Source: Oscillospiraceae bacterium
GTDB lineage: Bacteria; Bacillota; Clostridia; Oscillospirales; Oscillospiraceae
NCBI GenBank assembly: GCA_017435615.1
Contig: JAFSET010000012.1
Coordinates: 1-64,000 of the forward strand
Direction: 5' to 3'
Length of the DNA stretch: 64,000 nucleotides
Both the position numbers and the translations under genes were made by a program. The notes beneath the pieces are model-generated. The model was not told the origin of the DNA. It saw only the letters and a program-made list of their open reading frames with translations, and ran no database searches. This document shows, one piece after another, positions 45,317 through 53,579 of this stretch. Position 1 is the stretch's first letter. Every line of letters starts with the position of its first letter.

Positions 45317-46183
45317 TCAGGGTGTCCATCGGCCTGCAGCGCCACAGGGCAACATCAAGCCGGTACTTTTTACAGGCAATCCCAGTTCCCCCACCGCAGT
45401 ACTGCCACCATGGGTAGAACCGAACACCACATCTGATGCATAGCCCACAGCAGAAGGCGCAAGACCTGTGGTGTAGGAATTGATGATAACAAAAAGCGGA
45501 TTATCTGTCAGAAGCTTCCCCACTTCAAGCAAAAAAGGATAGAAGCTGGTCTCCATTTTCCAAATCTCACCGCTGGGACCTCGCCCATAGCTGGGCGGAT
45601 CCATAATAATGCCGTCATATCGGCGGCCCCTGCGGATCTCACGTTGAATAAACTTTCCGCAATCGTCCACGATCCAATGAATTGGCCTGTCCGCCAAATT
45701 GGAGGATTTGGCGTTTTCCTTTGCCCAGGCTACCATGCCTTTGGACGCATCTACATGATAAACCTCCGCGCCACCGGCAGCCGCTGCCAATGTGGCACCG
45801 CCGGAATATGCGAACAAATTCAGCACGCGGACAGGTCGGCCAGCGGAAGCAACCTTATCCCGGATAAAATCCCAGTTTGCCGCCTGTTCCGGAAATACAC
45901 CGGTATGCTTGAAGTTCATGGGTTTTACATTAAATGTCAAATAGTCCTTGTAGCGGATCTGCCAATGTTCCGGAAGCTTATGATCGGTCCAATGTCCGCC
46001 GCCGGTAGCAGAGCGAACATACCTGGCATCATATTTCTTCCATTGCGCCGCGCTGTGAGGCGTATCCCAAATCACCTGAGGATCGGGACGCACAAGCAAA
46101 TACTTGCCCCAACGCTCCAGACGCTCTCCGGCAGTGGCATCTAAAATCTCATAGTCTGTCCATTGATCAGACATCCATATCAT
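45317..46183 (-). CDS. Class I SAM-dependent methyltransferase, RlmI-like
   Basis: The SAM-binding motif is NLFAYSGGATLAAAAGGAEV with VHVDASKGM-type acidic strand (YHVDAS), and the catalytic-site motif is IMDPPSYGRG, as in the rRNA cytosine methyltransferases RlmI/RlmK-like group. The N-terminal PUA domain of RlmI is missing; instead a short domain with HWQIRYKDYLTFNVKP precedes the fold. 288 residues, AGGAG eight bases upstream. RNA as the target is inferred. Confidence 0.85.
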   Translation of the reverse strand: MIWMSDQWTDYEILDATAGERLERWGKYLLVRPDPQVIWDTPHSAAQWKKYDARYVRSATGGGHWTDHKLPEHWQIRYKDYLTFNVKPMNFKHTGVFPEQAANWDFIRDKVASAGRPVRVLNLFAYSGGATLAAAAGGAEVYHVDASKGMVAWAKENAKSSNLADRPIHWIVDDCGKFIQREIRRGRRYDGIIMDPPSYGRGPSGEIWKMETSFYPFLLEVGKLLTDNPLFVIINSYTTGLAPSAVGYASDVVFGSTHGGSTAVGELGLPVKSTGLMLPCGAAGRWTP

Positions 46184-46237
46184 AACGATTGCTCCTTTGT
46201 ATCTGCAATTGTACTATATTTCCGGACAGACGATTGC

Positions 46238-48961
46238 TTATATAGCAGGCTTCGTCGGCTTTGTGGGTTTCGTGGGTTTTTCCGGCTTCTCACCGGGCTC
46301 TGTGGGGTCAGGTTCTGTGGGCAAAGTTGCCTGATAAGCCTCCCAGGCCTCCTTAGAGTGTTCCGGACAAATCACATACGGCGCATCCTCGCGCTGAGTC
46401 AGGCTGCCATTCATTCCTTTGAAAACACCGTCAGAGCCATCGTCGTTGATAAAATAGATCCACTTGTTTCCGGAGAAATTGGAGGACAAGCCATAATTCA
46501 GTGCCTTATAAACCTCATTGATCTCACTTTGCGTCATTTTAACCAAAGAAGCCTGGCTGATCTTCACTGTATCGTCAACCTCTGAGAACAGTTTGCAATA
46601 TTCATTGGCAACGCCGCCGCCTGAGCAATACTCCACGGAAACGTGCTTATCGCAGTATTCATGGGGATAGTCTTCTGAATAAACCGCAGCGCTGGCAATT
46701 CTTGTAAAGTTGTCACTTGCACGGATGTCCGCCTTACAAGCATCTGTCACCAGCTTGCCGGAATCCAGGCACACGGAAACACCCAGCATAGCATCACTGT
46801 CGTAAAGCGCCTTATTATCCAGCCCTTCGTGAATGGGTCCCATGACCTTACTAAACAAGACTGCCGAGGGGTTATTGACATAGATGGGATTAATGGACTC
46901 AGGCTCGTCGTAGCCAAACCATACCGCGGCAGTATAGTATCCGGTAAATCCGCAGTACCAACGGGCAAGATTGCCGGTGGTGGTGCCGGTCTTACCGGCA
47001 GTGGTAATGCCGTGAGACCAGCGCAAATTTGCTTCCCAGCCGGTACCGTTGGAGGTGGCATTCACCAGGCAATAGTTCATATAATCCACAGACTTCTTGC
47101 TGAGGATCTGCTCGTAGCTTTGGGTGTTGTCCAAAACCAAATTACCGTTATTGTCAAAGACCTTTGTAAAGGTACGGGCCTCACGGTAGACACCTTCGTT
47201 GGCATAGGTAGCGAAAGCGGCTGCCATATCCCGGACTGTCACACCCCAGGTCTGCGCGCCCATAGCCAAAGGCGCATAGTCATTGTCACTGTGAACGACA
47301 CCGCTGCTGTCGATATACTCCTCGATCAACGTGGAAAGTCCAAACTTATTTTTTGCAAAATCAAAGCTGTAATCTGTGCCGATCATATCGAGCGTCCAGG
47401 CACAAACCGCATTGACAGAGGAGGTCACAGCACTGTAAATGGTTCTGGAATAATTGTAGGTCCAGTTATCATTTCTGGGCCAGTTGCCATCGTGGTAGTT
47501 CAGGGGTAGATCCTTCACAACAGTCGCGGGGGTGATCACACCTAACTCAAACGCAGGACCGTACACAGAGATAGGCTTGATAGAGGATCCGGACTGTAGC
47601 TCCGATTCTGTTCTGTCCAATCCGTAATAAATGTTCTTTTGATCTGTACCGCCAACCAGGCCAACGATATCACCTGTGGCGTTATCGATGATCACCATTG
47701 CGGACTGGGGCTGTACACCGCCGCGAACATCCGGAATATTATCCATGTTATAATAGATCTCTTCCAATTGCTGCTGGACATCCCAGTTCAGTGTGGAATA
47801 GATATGGTAACCGCCGGATTGGATGCGCTGCATATAGAACTCCTGGGTAGCATAGGTCCACTCCACACCGTCTTGTTCCGCAAGCGCCTTGGCAACATCC
47901 TTGACCACAGCCTCCGTATGATAGGAATACATGCCACTGGAGGCTTTCCTGTCAACCTGGATATAGGCTCCGCATTTCGGACAGAAATAATCTCCGTCCT
48001 TCTCGTCCAGGGTCGAAACAATATCCTTATACTGACAGGACTCGTTTTCACAGCGGGCCATTTGATCTTCAAAATCAATTCCGTACTTCAACTCTAATTT
48101 GCGGTTGAGTTCCTTTTGATACTGTTTCTCTGTCAGATATCCCTGGTTGCGCATCAGCCACAAAATCGTTTCTGTACGCTCCCGGTTATTCTCAGGATTT
48201 TGATAGGGGTCATAATAAGTGGGGCTGTTGGTAATGCCGATAATGCTGGCACACTCTGCCGCTGTAAGCTTTTCCACTTCTTTGCCATAATAGGTCTCTG
48301 CGGCGGTTTTGATACCGTTGCAGTTTTGTCCCAGATAAATAACATTCAGATAATATTCCAAAATGGTTTCTTTATCATAACGTTTTTCCATCTGGGTAGC
48401 CTGAAAGATCTCAAGCAGCTTACGCTGCACAGTAACGCTGTCATTGCCAAAGGTATTTTTGATCAACTGCTGGGTAATACTGGATCCACCAACGGAAGAG
48501 TCTCCAAAGAACATTCTTGCACAAGCCTGGATCGTAGTGATCCAGTCCACGCCCTGATGGCGGTAGAACCGATGGTCCTCAACCGCTATGGCTGCATGGA
48601 TCATATCCTCGGGAATGTCCTCATAGCTGACCCACTTGCGGTCTGTTTTGGCATCGATCTCCTGCTGAACCTGGAACTGTTTATTCTCGTCCACATAGTA
48701 AATGGTAGAATTCAGATCCAGTGACAGATCGCTCAAGTCAAGGGTCGCATCCGGCAAAATATCATCCTGCAAAAAGTCGCCCAACATTCCCGCAAACACA
48801 AAGCCGCTGACCAATACGATCAGAAGCACGGTCGCAAGTGCACCGGCTGCAACCTTAAAAACAGCAAACAGAGCCCGCCATATTTTATAAAGCACCTGCA
48901 CCGCTACAGGAGCAGACCAGTCCTGTGGTACATTCTTTTTATTTTCTTTATTGTTCTGCAT
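46238..48961 (-). CDS. Class A penicillin-binding protein with zinc-ribbon insertion
   Basis: This bifunctional peptidoglycan synthase has a cytoplasmic N-terminus, one membrane helix (about 40-60), a GT51 glycosyltransferase domain with VEDHRFYRHQGVD (Glu128) and RKLLEIFQA, and a transpeptidase domain with Ser459 in SSIKP, SSVNA and the KTGTT box. Between the two lies an unusual segment with Cys304, Cys309, Cys327 and Cys330 (CX4C-X17-CPKC), a likely zinc ribbon outside the membrane. The C-terminus is a proline-lysine-threonine tail. ATG 48961 has GGAGG eight bases upstream. 907 residues. A promoter with an extended -10 (TGCTATAAT, 49041-49049) lies upstream. Confidence 0.93.
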   Translation of the reverse strand: MQNNKENKKNVPQDWSAPVAVQVLYKIWRALFAVFKVAAGALATVLLIVLVSGFVFAGMLGDFLQDDILPDATLDLSDLSLDLNSTIYYVDENKQFQVQQEIDAKTDRKWVSYEDIPEDMIHAAIAVEDHRFYRHQGVDWITTIQACARMFFGDSSVGGSSITQQLIKNTFGNDSVTVQRKLLEIFQATQMEKRYDKETILEYYLNVIYLGQNCNGIKTAAETYYGKEVEKLTAAECASIIGITNSPTYYDPYQNPENNRERTETILWLMRNQGYLTEKQYQKELNRKLELKYGIDFEDQMARCENESCQYKDIVSTLDEKDGDYFCPKCGAYIQVDRKASSGMYSYHTEAVVKDVAKALAEQDGVEWTYATQEFYMQRIQSGGYHIYSTLNWDVQQQLEEIYYNMDNIPDVRGGVQPQSAMVIIDNATGDIVGLVGGTDQKNIYYGLDRTESELQSGSSIKPISVYGPAFELGVITPATVVKDLPLNYHDGNWPRNDNWTYNYSRTIYSAVTSSVNAVCAWTLDMIGTDYSFDFAKNKFGLSTLIEEYIDSSGVVHSDNDYAPLAMGAQTWGVTVRDMAAAFATYANEGVYREARTFTKVFDNNGNLVLDNTQSYEQILSKKSVDYMNYCLVNATSNGTGWEANLRWSHGITTAGKTGTTTGNLARWYCGFTGYYTAAVWFGYDEPESINPIYVNNPSAVLFSKVMGPIHEGLDNKALYDSDAMLGVSVCLDSGKLVTDACKADIRASDNFTRIASAAVYSEDYPHEYCDKHVSVEYCSGGGVANEYCKLFSEVDDTVKISQASLVKMTQSEINEVYKALNYGLSSNFSGNKWIYFINDDGSDGVFKGMNGSLTQREDAPYVICPEHSKEAWEAYQATLPTEPDPTEPGEKPEKPTKPTKPTKPAI

Positions 48962-49151
48962 TGTATTTACCTCCATCACTTTGAACAATCCAGTGTGGTT
49001 TATATGTTTTTTGGAATAAGACCATAACTTTGTTCATACCATTATAGCATACCCCAATCAAAAACGAAAGACCTATTTTTTAATAAATATTAAATTTACG
49101 GAGAATATAGTAACATATCCAAAAAAATCATCTCAATTTGCAATTGCACTC

Positions 49152-49180
49152 TTGATTTTATACTGCTAAGCGGTTAAAAT
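49152..49180 (+). promoter_or_regulatory. Promoter of the DUF1292 gene
   Basis: TTGATT (49152-49157), 17 bases, TAAAAT (49175-49180), about 32 bases before the start codon. Divergent from the PBP promoter at about 49041. Confidence 0.65.
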
Positions 49181-49211
49181 ACTTTCAAAAGTATTTGACC
49201 CGGAGGTTTTG

Positions 49212-49493
49212 ATGATGGAGGATCTTTACGGTTCCGATTTTATGACGATCATAGACGAAGACGGAACGGAATATGAGTTGGAAGTTCTGTCCAGTCTGGA
49301 ATATAACGGCAGTACCTATCTGGCAGTCATTCCTGCAGGCACAGAAGACACGCAGGAAACACAGGTAAGTATTTTAAAATCCGTGGAAGAAGACGGCGAA
49401 AGCATTTTAGAGGCCATCGAAGATGAGAACGAGCTTGAAACCGTTTATGAAATGATCATGGAGCAGTTATATCAGGAGGAAACTGAGGATTAA
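49212..49493 (+). CDS. DUF1292 family protein
   Basis: A small, very acidic protein (about 93 residues) with the family's opening (I)-x-D-E-D-G-x-E-Y-E-L-E-V-L and a YLAVIPAG strand. Members are widespread in Firmicutes, often near the yrrK/udk region, and have no assigned function. GGAGG lies 5 bases before ATG 49212 and 8 before ATG 49215; either may be used. The probable 6S RNA begins right after its stop codon. Confidence 0.85.
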   Translation: MMEDLYGSDFMTIIDEDGTEYELEVLSSLEYNGSTYLAVIPAGTEDTQETQVSILKSVEEDGESILEAIEDENELETVYEMIMEQLYQEETED

Positions 49494-49494
49494 C

Positions 49495-49690
49495 CTCCTG
49501 CTTGGTTCGTGGTGTGTCCTTTTGGACCCACATTTTATATTTGGGATGTAGGACTTCCTGGCTGAATTGCAGACCTCCCGCCTATGCTTTGACATTAGGT
49601 GGACGTTGGGAGCAGCGAAGGTCCGGAGCGACAACCCACCTGCCGTTTCGTGCAGGTCATAATCGGATGCGCCACGGCTAAAGCGGGTCA
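49495..49690 (+). ncRNA. ssrS: Probable 6S RNA
   Basis: About 195 bases directly after the DUF1292 stop codon fold like 6S RNA, which binds sigma-70-type RNA polymerase. The ends 49497-49519 and 49665-49687 pair over 23 positions with mostly Watson-Crick or G-U pairs, giving a long closing stem. The centre has the conserved-looking stretches GAATTGCAGACCTCCC, GGTCCGGAGCGAC and ACCCACCTGCC...GCAGGT (a hairpin), typical of clostridial 6S RNAs as I remember them. An intrinsic terminator follows at once. No coding frame fits. The promoter is not obvious and may lie within the DUF1292 gene. Confidence 0.72.
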
Positions 49691-49718
49691 CAGGGGAGCT
49701 TCGGCTCCCCTGTTTTTT
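49691..49718 (+). terminator. Terminator of the 6S RNA
   Basis: Perfect 9-bp stem (49691-49699 with 49704-49712), TTCG tetraloop, then T6. A textbook intrinsic terminator. Confidence 0.95.
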
Positions 49719-49758
49719 ATGTTTTAACAGATAATTTTTAATATTTAAATATTTACTC

Positions 49759-49787
49759 TTGAAAGTTTTGAAGAAATAAGTTATAAT
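49759..49787 (+). promoter_or_regulatory. Promoter of the foldase gene
   Basis: TTGAAA (49759-49764), 17 bases, TATAAT (49782-49787), an almost consensus promoter. The leader contains a small hairpin CACCGA/TCGGTG (49801-49816). Confidence 0.85.
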
Positions 49788-49846
49788 GTCGAAGATTATG
49801 CACCGAGCAATCGGTGAACCATATCCAAATGAGAGGAAATGATTAT

Positions 49847-51520
49847 ATGAGTGCATCCAGCAAGAAGAAGCTTCGCAAGGAGCAAAATGCCGAGATGATG
49901 ACCGAGCGCCAGCGCCAGGAGCAATCTGAGGCTAAGAAAGTACGCACGTTAACCGTCGTGTTTGTTGCTATTATGATAGCAATCGTCGCAGCATTTTTGG
50001 TTACGAATGTGATCAACGGTGTTGCACGCAGCGGTATCATTGAAAAGAACACCATTGTTGCAACCGTTGGCGATCAAAAGCTCAACACTGTCACAATGAA
50101 CTATTATTTCTACGATGCTGTCAACGCTCTGCAGACCGAAACCGCCAATACCTACGGTGACTACGCCAATTCCTACTTAAACACAATGGGATTGGATCTG
50201 TCCAAGCCCTTGGATGAGCAGGTCTATGACAGCGAAACCGGTATGACCTGGGCCGACCACTTCCTGGACAGCGCCATCGACTCCGCCAAGAGTGACTACG
50301 CTCTGTATGCACTGGCAAACGCTGACGGCGAATTTAAGATCAGCGACGATGCACAGGCCAACATTGACAACACCCTGATGAACTTGCAGTTCTATGCGGC
50401 CTTCTCCGGTATGAGCAATGTAGATGCTTATCTGCGCAACATGTACGGCAACGGCTCCACTGAGGAAAACTTCCGTGAATACCTGACCGTCAGCACCGTT
50501 GCTTCCGAGTACTACAACAACAAGGTAGAAAGCATGGAGTATGACGACGCAGCTATTCGTGCATATGAAGCCGAACGCTACAACGAGTTCTCCTCCTACT
50601 CTTTCTCCTCCTACTACCTGCCCTGCAACGACTTCCTGACCGGCGGCACCACCGACGATGAGGGCAAAACCACCTATTCTGATGAAGAAAAAGAGAATGC
50701 ACGTAAGGAAGCAGAAAAAGCTGCTTTGACTCTGTCCGACAGCAAGACTTCCGCAGAGCTGGATGAGGCTATTGCTGCTCTTTCTGTATACGAAAGCAAG
50801 GAAACCAAGCCTAAGAGCACGATGAATACCGACAAGCTTCACACAGAGCTGATGGAAGATTATGCTACTTGGCTGAGTGAAGAAGGCCGTGCAGAAGGCG
50901 ACAGCAAAGCATTCCCCAGTACTTCTACCTCCACTGACGCCGATGGTAAGGAGACCGAAGTTGTCAATGGTTACTATGTGCTTCTGTTCCACTCCAGAAA
51001 CGATAATCTGGAAAAGCTGTCCAATGTCCGTCACATTCTGATCGGCTTTGAGGGCGGCACCACGGACGACGAAGGCAACACCACCTACTCCGACGAGGAG
51101 AAGGCTGCAGCCAAGACCAAGGCCGATGAGCTGCTGAAGCAGTGGAAGGACGGCGAGGCTACCGAGGAAAGCTTCATTGCCCTCGTTAAGGATAACACCG
51201 ATGACGAAGCTTCCGCTGAAACAGGCGGTCTGTATGAGGAGATCCACAGAGAATCCAACTTTGTGCCCAACTTCCTGAACTGGTCCATTGATGATACCCG
51301 TAAGGCCGGCGACACCGGCGTAGTTGAGTCCGATTACGGCTATCACATTATGTACTATGTCGGTGAGGACGAGCTGACCTACCGTGATTTCATGATCAAG
51401 GAAGAAATGACCAACAATGATGTGTCCGAGTGGTACGAGGGCATCATCGAAGCCACAACTGTTGTGGAAGGTGACTCCTCCAAGATCAACAAGGATCTGG
51501 TCTTCTCCCCTGCTGCCTGA
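49847..51520 (+). CDS. Membrane-anchored parvulin-type peptidyl-prolyl isomerase (PrsA/SurA-like)
   Basis: A charged cytoplasmic start (KKKLRKEQ), one membrane helix at about 36-60, and an outer part of 500 residues that should fold exported proteins. A SurA/PrsA-type N-domain leads to a parvulin domain beginning SNVRHILIGF (about residue 390) and ending GVVESDYGYHIMYYV. An acidic linker with the segment GGTTDDEGxTTYSDEEK occurs twice, near residues 266 and 402; the second lies inside the parvulin domain. ATG 49847 follows GAGAGG by ten bases. 557 residues, without a lipobox, unlike PrsA. Confidence 0.85.
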   Translation: MSASSKKKLRKEQNAEMMTERQRQEQSEAKKVRTLTVVFVAIMIAIVAAFLVTNVINGVARSGIIEKNTIVATVGDQKLNTVTMNYYFYDAVNALQTETANTYGDYANSYLNTMGLDLSKPLDEQVYDSETGMTWADHFLDSAIDSAKSDYALYALANADGEFKISDDAQANIDNTLMNLQFYAAFSGMSNVDAYLRNMYGNGSTEENFREYLTVSTVASEYYNNKVESMEYDDAAIRAYEAERYNEFSSYSFSSYYLPCNDFLTGGTTDDEGKTTYSDEEKENARKEAEKAALTLSDSKTSAELDEAIAALSVYESKETKPKSTMNTDKLHTELMEDYATWLSEEGRAEGDSKAFPSTSTSTDADGKETEVVNGYYVLLFHSRNDNLEKLSNVRHILIGFEGGTTDDEGNTTYSDEEKAAAKTKADELLKQWKDGEATEESFIALVKDNTDDEASAETGGLYEEIHRESNFVPNFLNWSIDDTRKAGDTGVVESDYGYHIMYYVGEDELTYRDFMIKEEMTNNDVSEWYEGIIEATTVVEGDSSKINKDLVFSPAA

Positions 51521-51540
51521 TCAATTTTGAATAATATGCA

Positions 51541-51578
51541 CCCCCCTGCGGAACAATTTCCGCAGGGGGGATTTTTTT
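51541..51578 (+). terminator. Terminator whose 3' arm doubles as a ribosome site
   Basis: A perfect 13-bp stem (51541-51553 with 51558-51570) and T7 end the foldase transcript. The G6 of its 3' arm (51565-51570) is also the only Shine-Dalgarno-like sequence for the TTG start at 51577, so the hairpin could hide that site in read-through RNA. Confidence 0.85.
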
Positions 51579-51936
51579 GAAAATTATAAAAAAATGGGGA
51601 TTACCTCTTGCAGGGCTTTTGGCCGGTGCTGTAAATGGCCTGTTTGGCGCAGGCGGCGGTATGGTGTTGGTGCCTTTACTCACAGGTCTTACCGATCTGA
51701 AAGATGAACAGGTCTTCCCTTCTTCCGTTTCCATCATTCTGCCTGTATGTATCGTCTCGCTTTTGTTGAGCACCAACTCCAACGAATTGAACATTTACGA
51801 CCTTTTGCCCTACTTATTGGGCAGTGCTGTAGGTGGACTGTTATGTGGATTTTGGGGAAAATACATTCCGGTAAAATGGCTCCATCGTTTTTTAGGTTTG
51901 CTGATCTTATGGGGAGGAGTGCGGTACTTGTGTTAA
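51577..51936 (+). CDS. TauE/SafE-family exporter, N-terminal half protein
   Basis: A 119-residue membrane protein with four helices. It opens LAGLLAGAVNGLFGAGGGMVLVPLL, the first half-repeat signature of TauE/SafE sulfite or organoacid exporters. The start is TTG, since no in-frame ATG exists near; the G-run of the terminator arm is its ribosome site. The family is usually one protein of about 250 residues; here the second half is a separate overlapping gene. Confidence 0.8.
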   Translation: MKIIKKWGLPLAGLLAGAVNGLFGAGGGMVLVPLLTGLTDLKDEQVFPSSVSIILPVCIVSLLLSTNSNELNIYDLLPYLLGSAVGGLLCGFWGKYIPVKWLHRFLGLLILWGGVRYLC

Positions 51937-52298
51937 ATAGCTTTATTATCGCTTTCCTGGTTGCTACTTTGATGGGTTTTTTAGCCGGGCTGGGTGTTGG
52001 AGGCGGCAGTCTGCTGGTCCTTTGGCTGACTTTGGTGCTGAATATGTCGCACCCCCAAGCCAGAATCATCAACCTGATGTTTTTTATTCCGTCAGCCTTG
52101 ATTGCTTGCTTATTCCGTTGGAAACAAGGCTCCTTGGAACTCAAAAAAATTATTCCAGCCATCGCTGCTGGTTGCATCAGTGCCGGTGCATGCTCCTTCT
52201 TGGGGCGGCAAATAGATATAGAACTGCTAAAAAAGCTGTTTGGTGGTCTGTTAATTCTCACCGGACTGCGCGAATTGCTCTACAAACCAAAATCCTGA
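51930..52298 (+). CDS. TauE/SafE-family exporter, C-terminal half protein
   Basis: About 122 residues and four helices, with the second half-repeat signature MGFLAGLGVGGGSLLVLWL. The GTG start at 51930 lies inside the last codons of the first half gene (7-bp overlap), so translation should be coupled; GGAGG is 12 bases upstream. The two proteins probably pair into one exporter. Substrate unknown. Confidence 0.8.
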   Translation: MLNSFIIAFLVATLMGFLAGLGVGGGSLLVLWLTLVLNMSHPQARIINLMFFIPSALIACLFRWKQGSLELKKIIPAIAAGCISAGACSFLGRQIDIELLKKLFGGLLILTGLRELLYKPKS

Positions 52299-52319
52299 AG
52301 CCCAATCAGGGCTTCAGGA
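52293..52319. terminator. Hairpin containing both convergent stop codons
   Basis: A perfect 11-bp stem (52293-52303 with 52309-52319). The TGA of the exporter gene (52296-52298) is in one arm and the TGA of the VWA gene (52314-52316, minus) in the other. The loop is 5 bases. No T-run follows on plus; minus has TTTTGGTTTG. Confidence 0.6.
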
Positions 52320-53579
52320 AAGTGTTAATTGACGGCAGGCTTCTGCCAGGGCGTTCAGCGTATTACAGCAAAGCATGGGGCAAATGGATGCGAATAACTG
52401 CGGTCCTTTCAGATGCTTCCACTGGCTTTGCGGAATGGGATTGAGCCAAAGTACCTTCCCCGCCTTACGTTTTGCCTGCAGCACCGCCTCAGCGGCACCG
52501 GGCTGATCCACGGTTTTGGTATCGGATAAGATCAGAAGCGTTGTTGCGCTGTTCAGCACCGGAGGCGTCCGCTGCAGAACGGTACGGATCGCATTTCCCA
52601 AATCCGTCCCTTTCCCGTAAACGCCGCTATCGCGAACATAGCTGCGAAACAGGTCCATATTCTGTAGGCTGAAGGCATCCGCTTCAAACAACTCCTCGGA
52701 GAACAAGAACACCCGGGAGCTTTCAGATGCCTGATTTAGTGACTGAATAAACCGCAAAGCAAACTCGGAAAACTGTACCATGGAACCGGATACATCGCAA
52801 AGGATCACCAGTGTTTTTTTGCGATTTCTCTTTTTTCGGTATTGCAGCCGATAAAAGCTGCCACCGGTTTCCAGGCCTTTGCGAATCGTACGACGAAAGT
52901 CCAGCTTGCCGCTGTGTCCGTTTCTTTTTCGCTTTGCGGTCAATTCTCCGTTGATGCGACGGGAAACCGTTTGAATGATGGAGATAGCCTTGGGAATTTC
53001 GCTGTCCTGAAATTGAGAAATGTCCCGATACAAAAGACCCATTTCCGGATCATGAGCCTGGCAGCCAACCGCCGCATCTTCCATGCGGATATGCTGCTCA
53101 AGCAAGGTCTTGGCAAACACAGAATGAATGAAACCGGCATACAGATCCGGGTTGCGCTTATTATTATCCCGATACTTCTTGATGAAATCACGAAGCTTCT
53201 GGCGCACCTCCTCCGGCATGGCAGCATAGGTATATTGCTGCTCTTCCGAAAGGCCCAATTCCTCCAATTGCTGACGGGCATCTATACGGTTTTGTTCGAT
53301 CTGGGACTGTCGCATGGCCTCCTGCATCGCATTTTTACGCAGCACTTCCTCCGTAACAAAAAAGCCGTCAAACGCCTTATCGAAAAGAAGCTGTTCTTCC
53401 CTGGATTTGGCATATACCGTTCGAAGCGCAGTCTTGACCTGCTCACGGTCTTGAAACCCTAAGATCGTCAAAATTTTGGCAGCATCCTCTGTTTGACCCG
53501 GCCCAATGTTTAACCCTTCGGCACGCAGTATCCGTGAAAACACTGCAAGCTTTTCAAGATATACCGCAGGATCAGTCAT
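52314..53579 (-). CDS. VWA-domain protein, CoxE-like
   Basis: A 421-residue protein with a helical N-terminal half and a von Willebrand A domain near residue 250 onward. LVILCDVSGSMVQF supplies the MIDAS metal site (D-x-S-x-S pattern). CoxE-type proteins work with a MoxR ATPase as chaperones that insert metals or remodel enzyme complexes. Here the MoxR gene overlaps it by 8 bp upstream. No obvious client enzyme lies next to them. Confidence 0.87.
   Translation of the reverse strand: MTDPAVYLEKLAVFSRILRAEGLNIGPGQTEDAAKILTILGFQDREQVKTALRTVYAKSREEQLLFDKAFDGFFVTEEVLRKNAMQEAMRQSQIEQNRIDARQQLEELGLSEEQQYTYAAMPEEVRQKLRDFIKKYRDNNKRNPDLYAGFIHSVFAKTLLEQHIRMEDAAVGCQAHDPEMGLLYRDISQFQDSEIPKAISIIQTVSRRINGELTAKRKRNGHSGKLDFRRTIRKGLETGGSFYRLQYRKKRNRKKTLVILCDVSGSMVQFSEFALRFIQSLNQASESSRVFLFSEELFEADAFSLQNMDLFRSYVRDSGVYGKGTDLGNAIRTVLQRTPPVLNSATTLLILSDTKTVDQPGAAEAVLQAKRKAGKVLWLNPIPQSQWKHLKGPQLFASICPMLCCNTLNALAEACRQLTLS

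Noticed and set aside
50177..51346. A 389-codon minus-strand frame that looks hydrophobic
   Set aside because: Antisense to the foldase gene; apparent helices arise from its acidic codons read in reverse.
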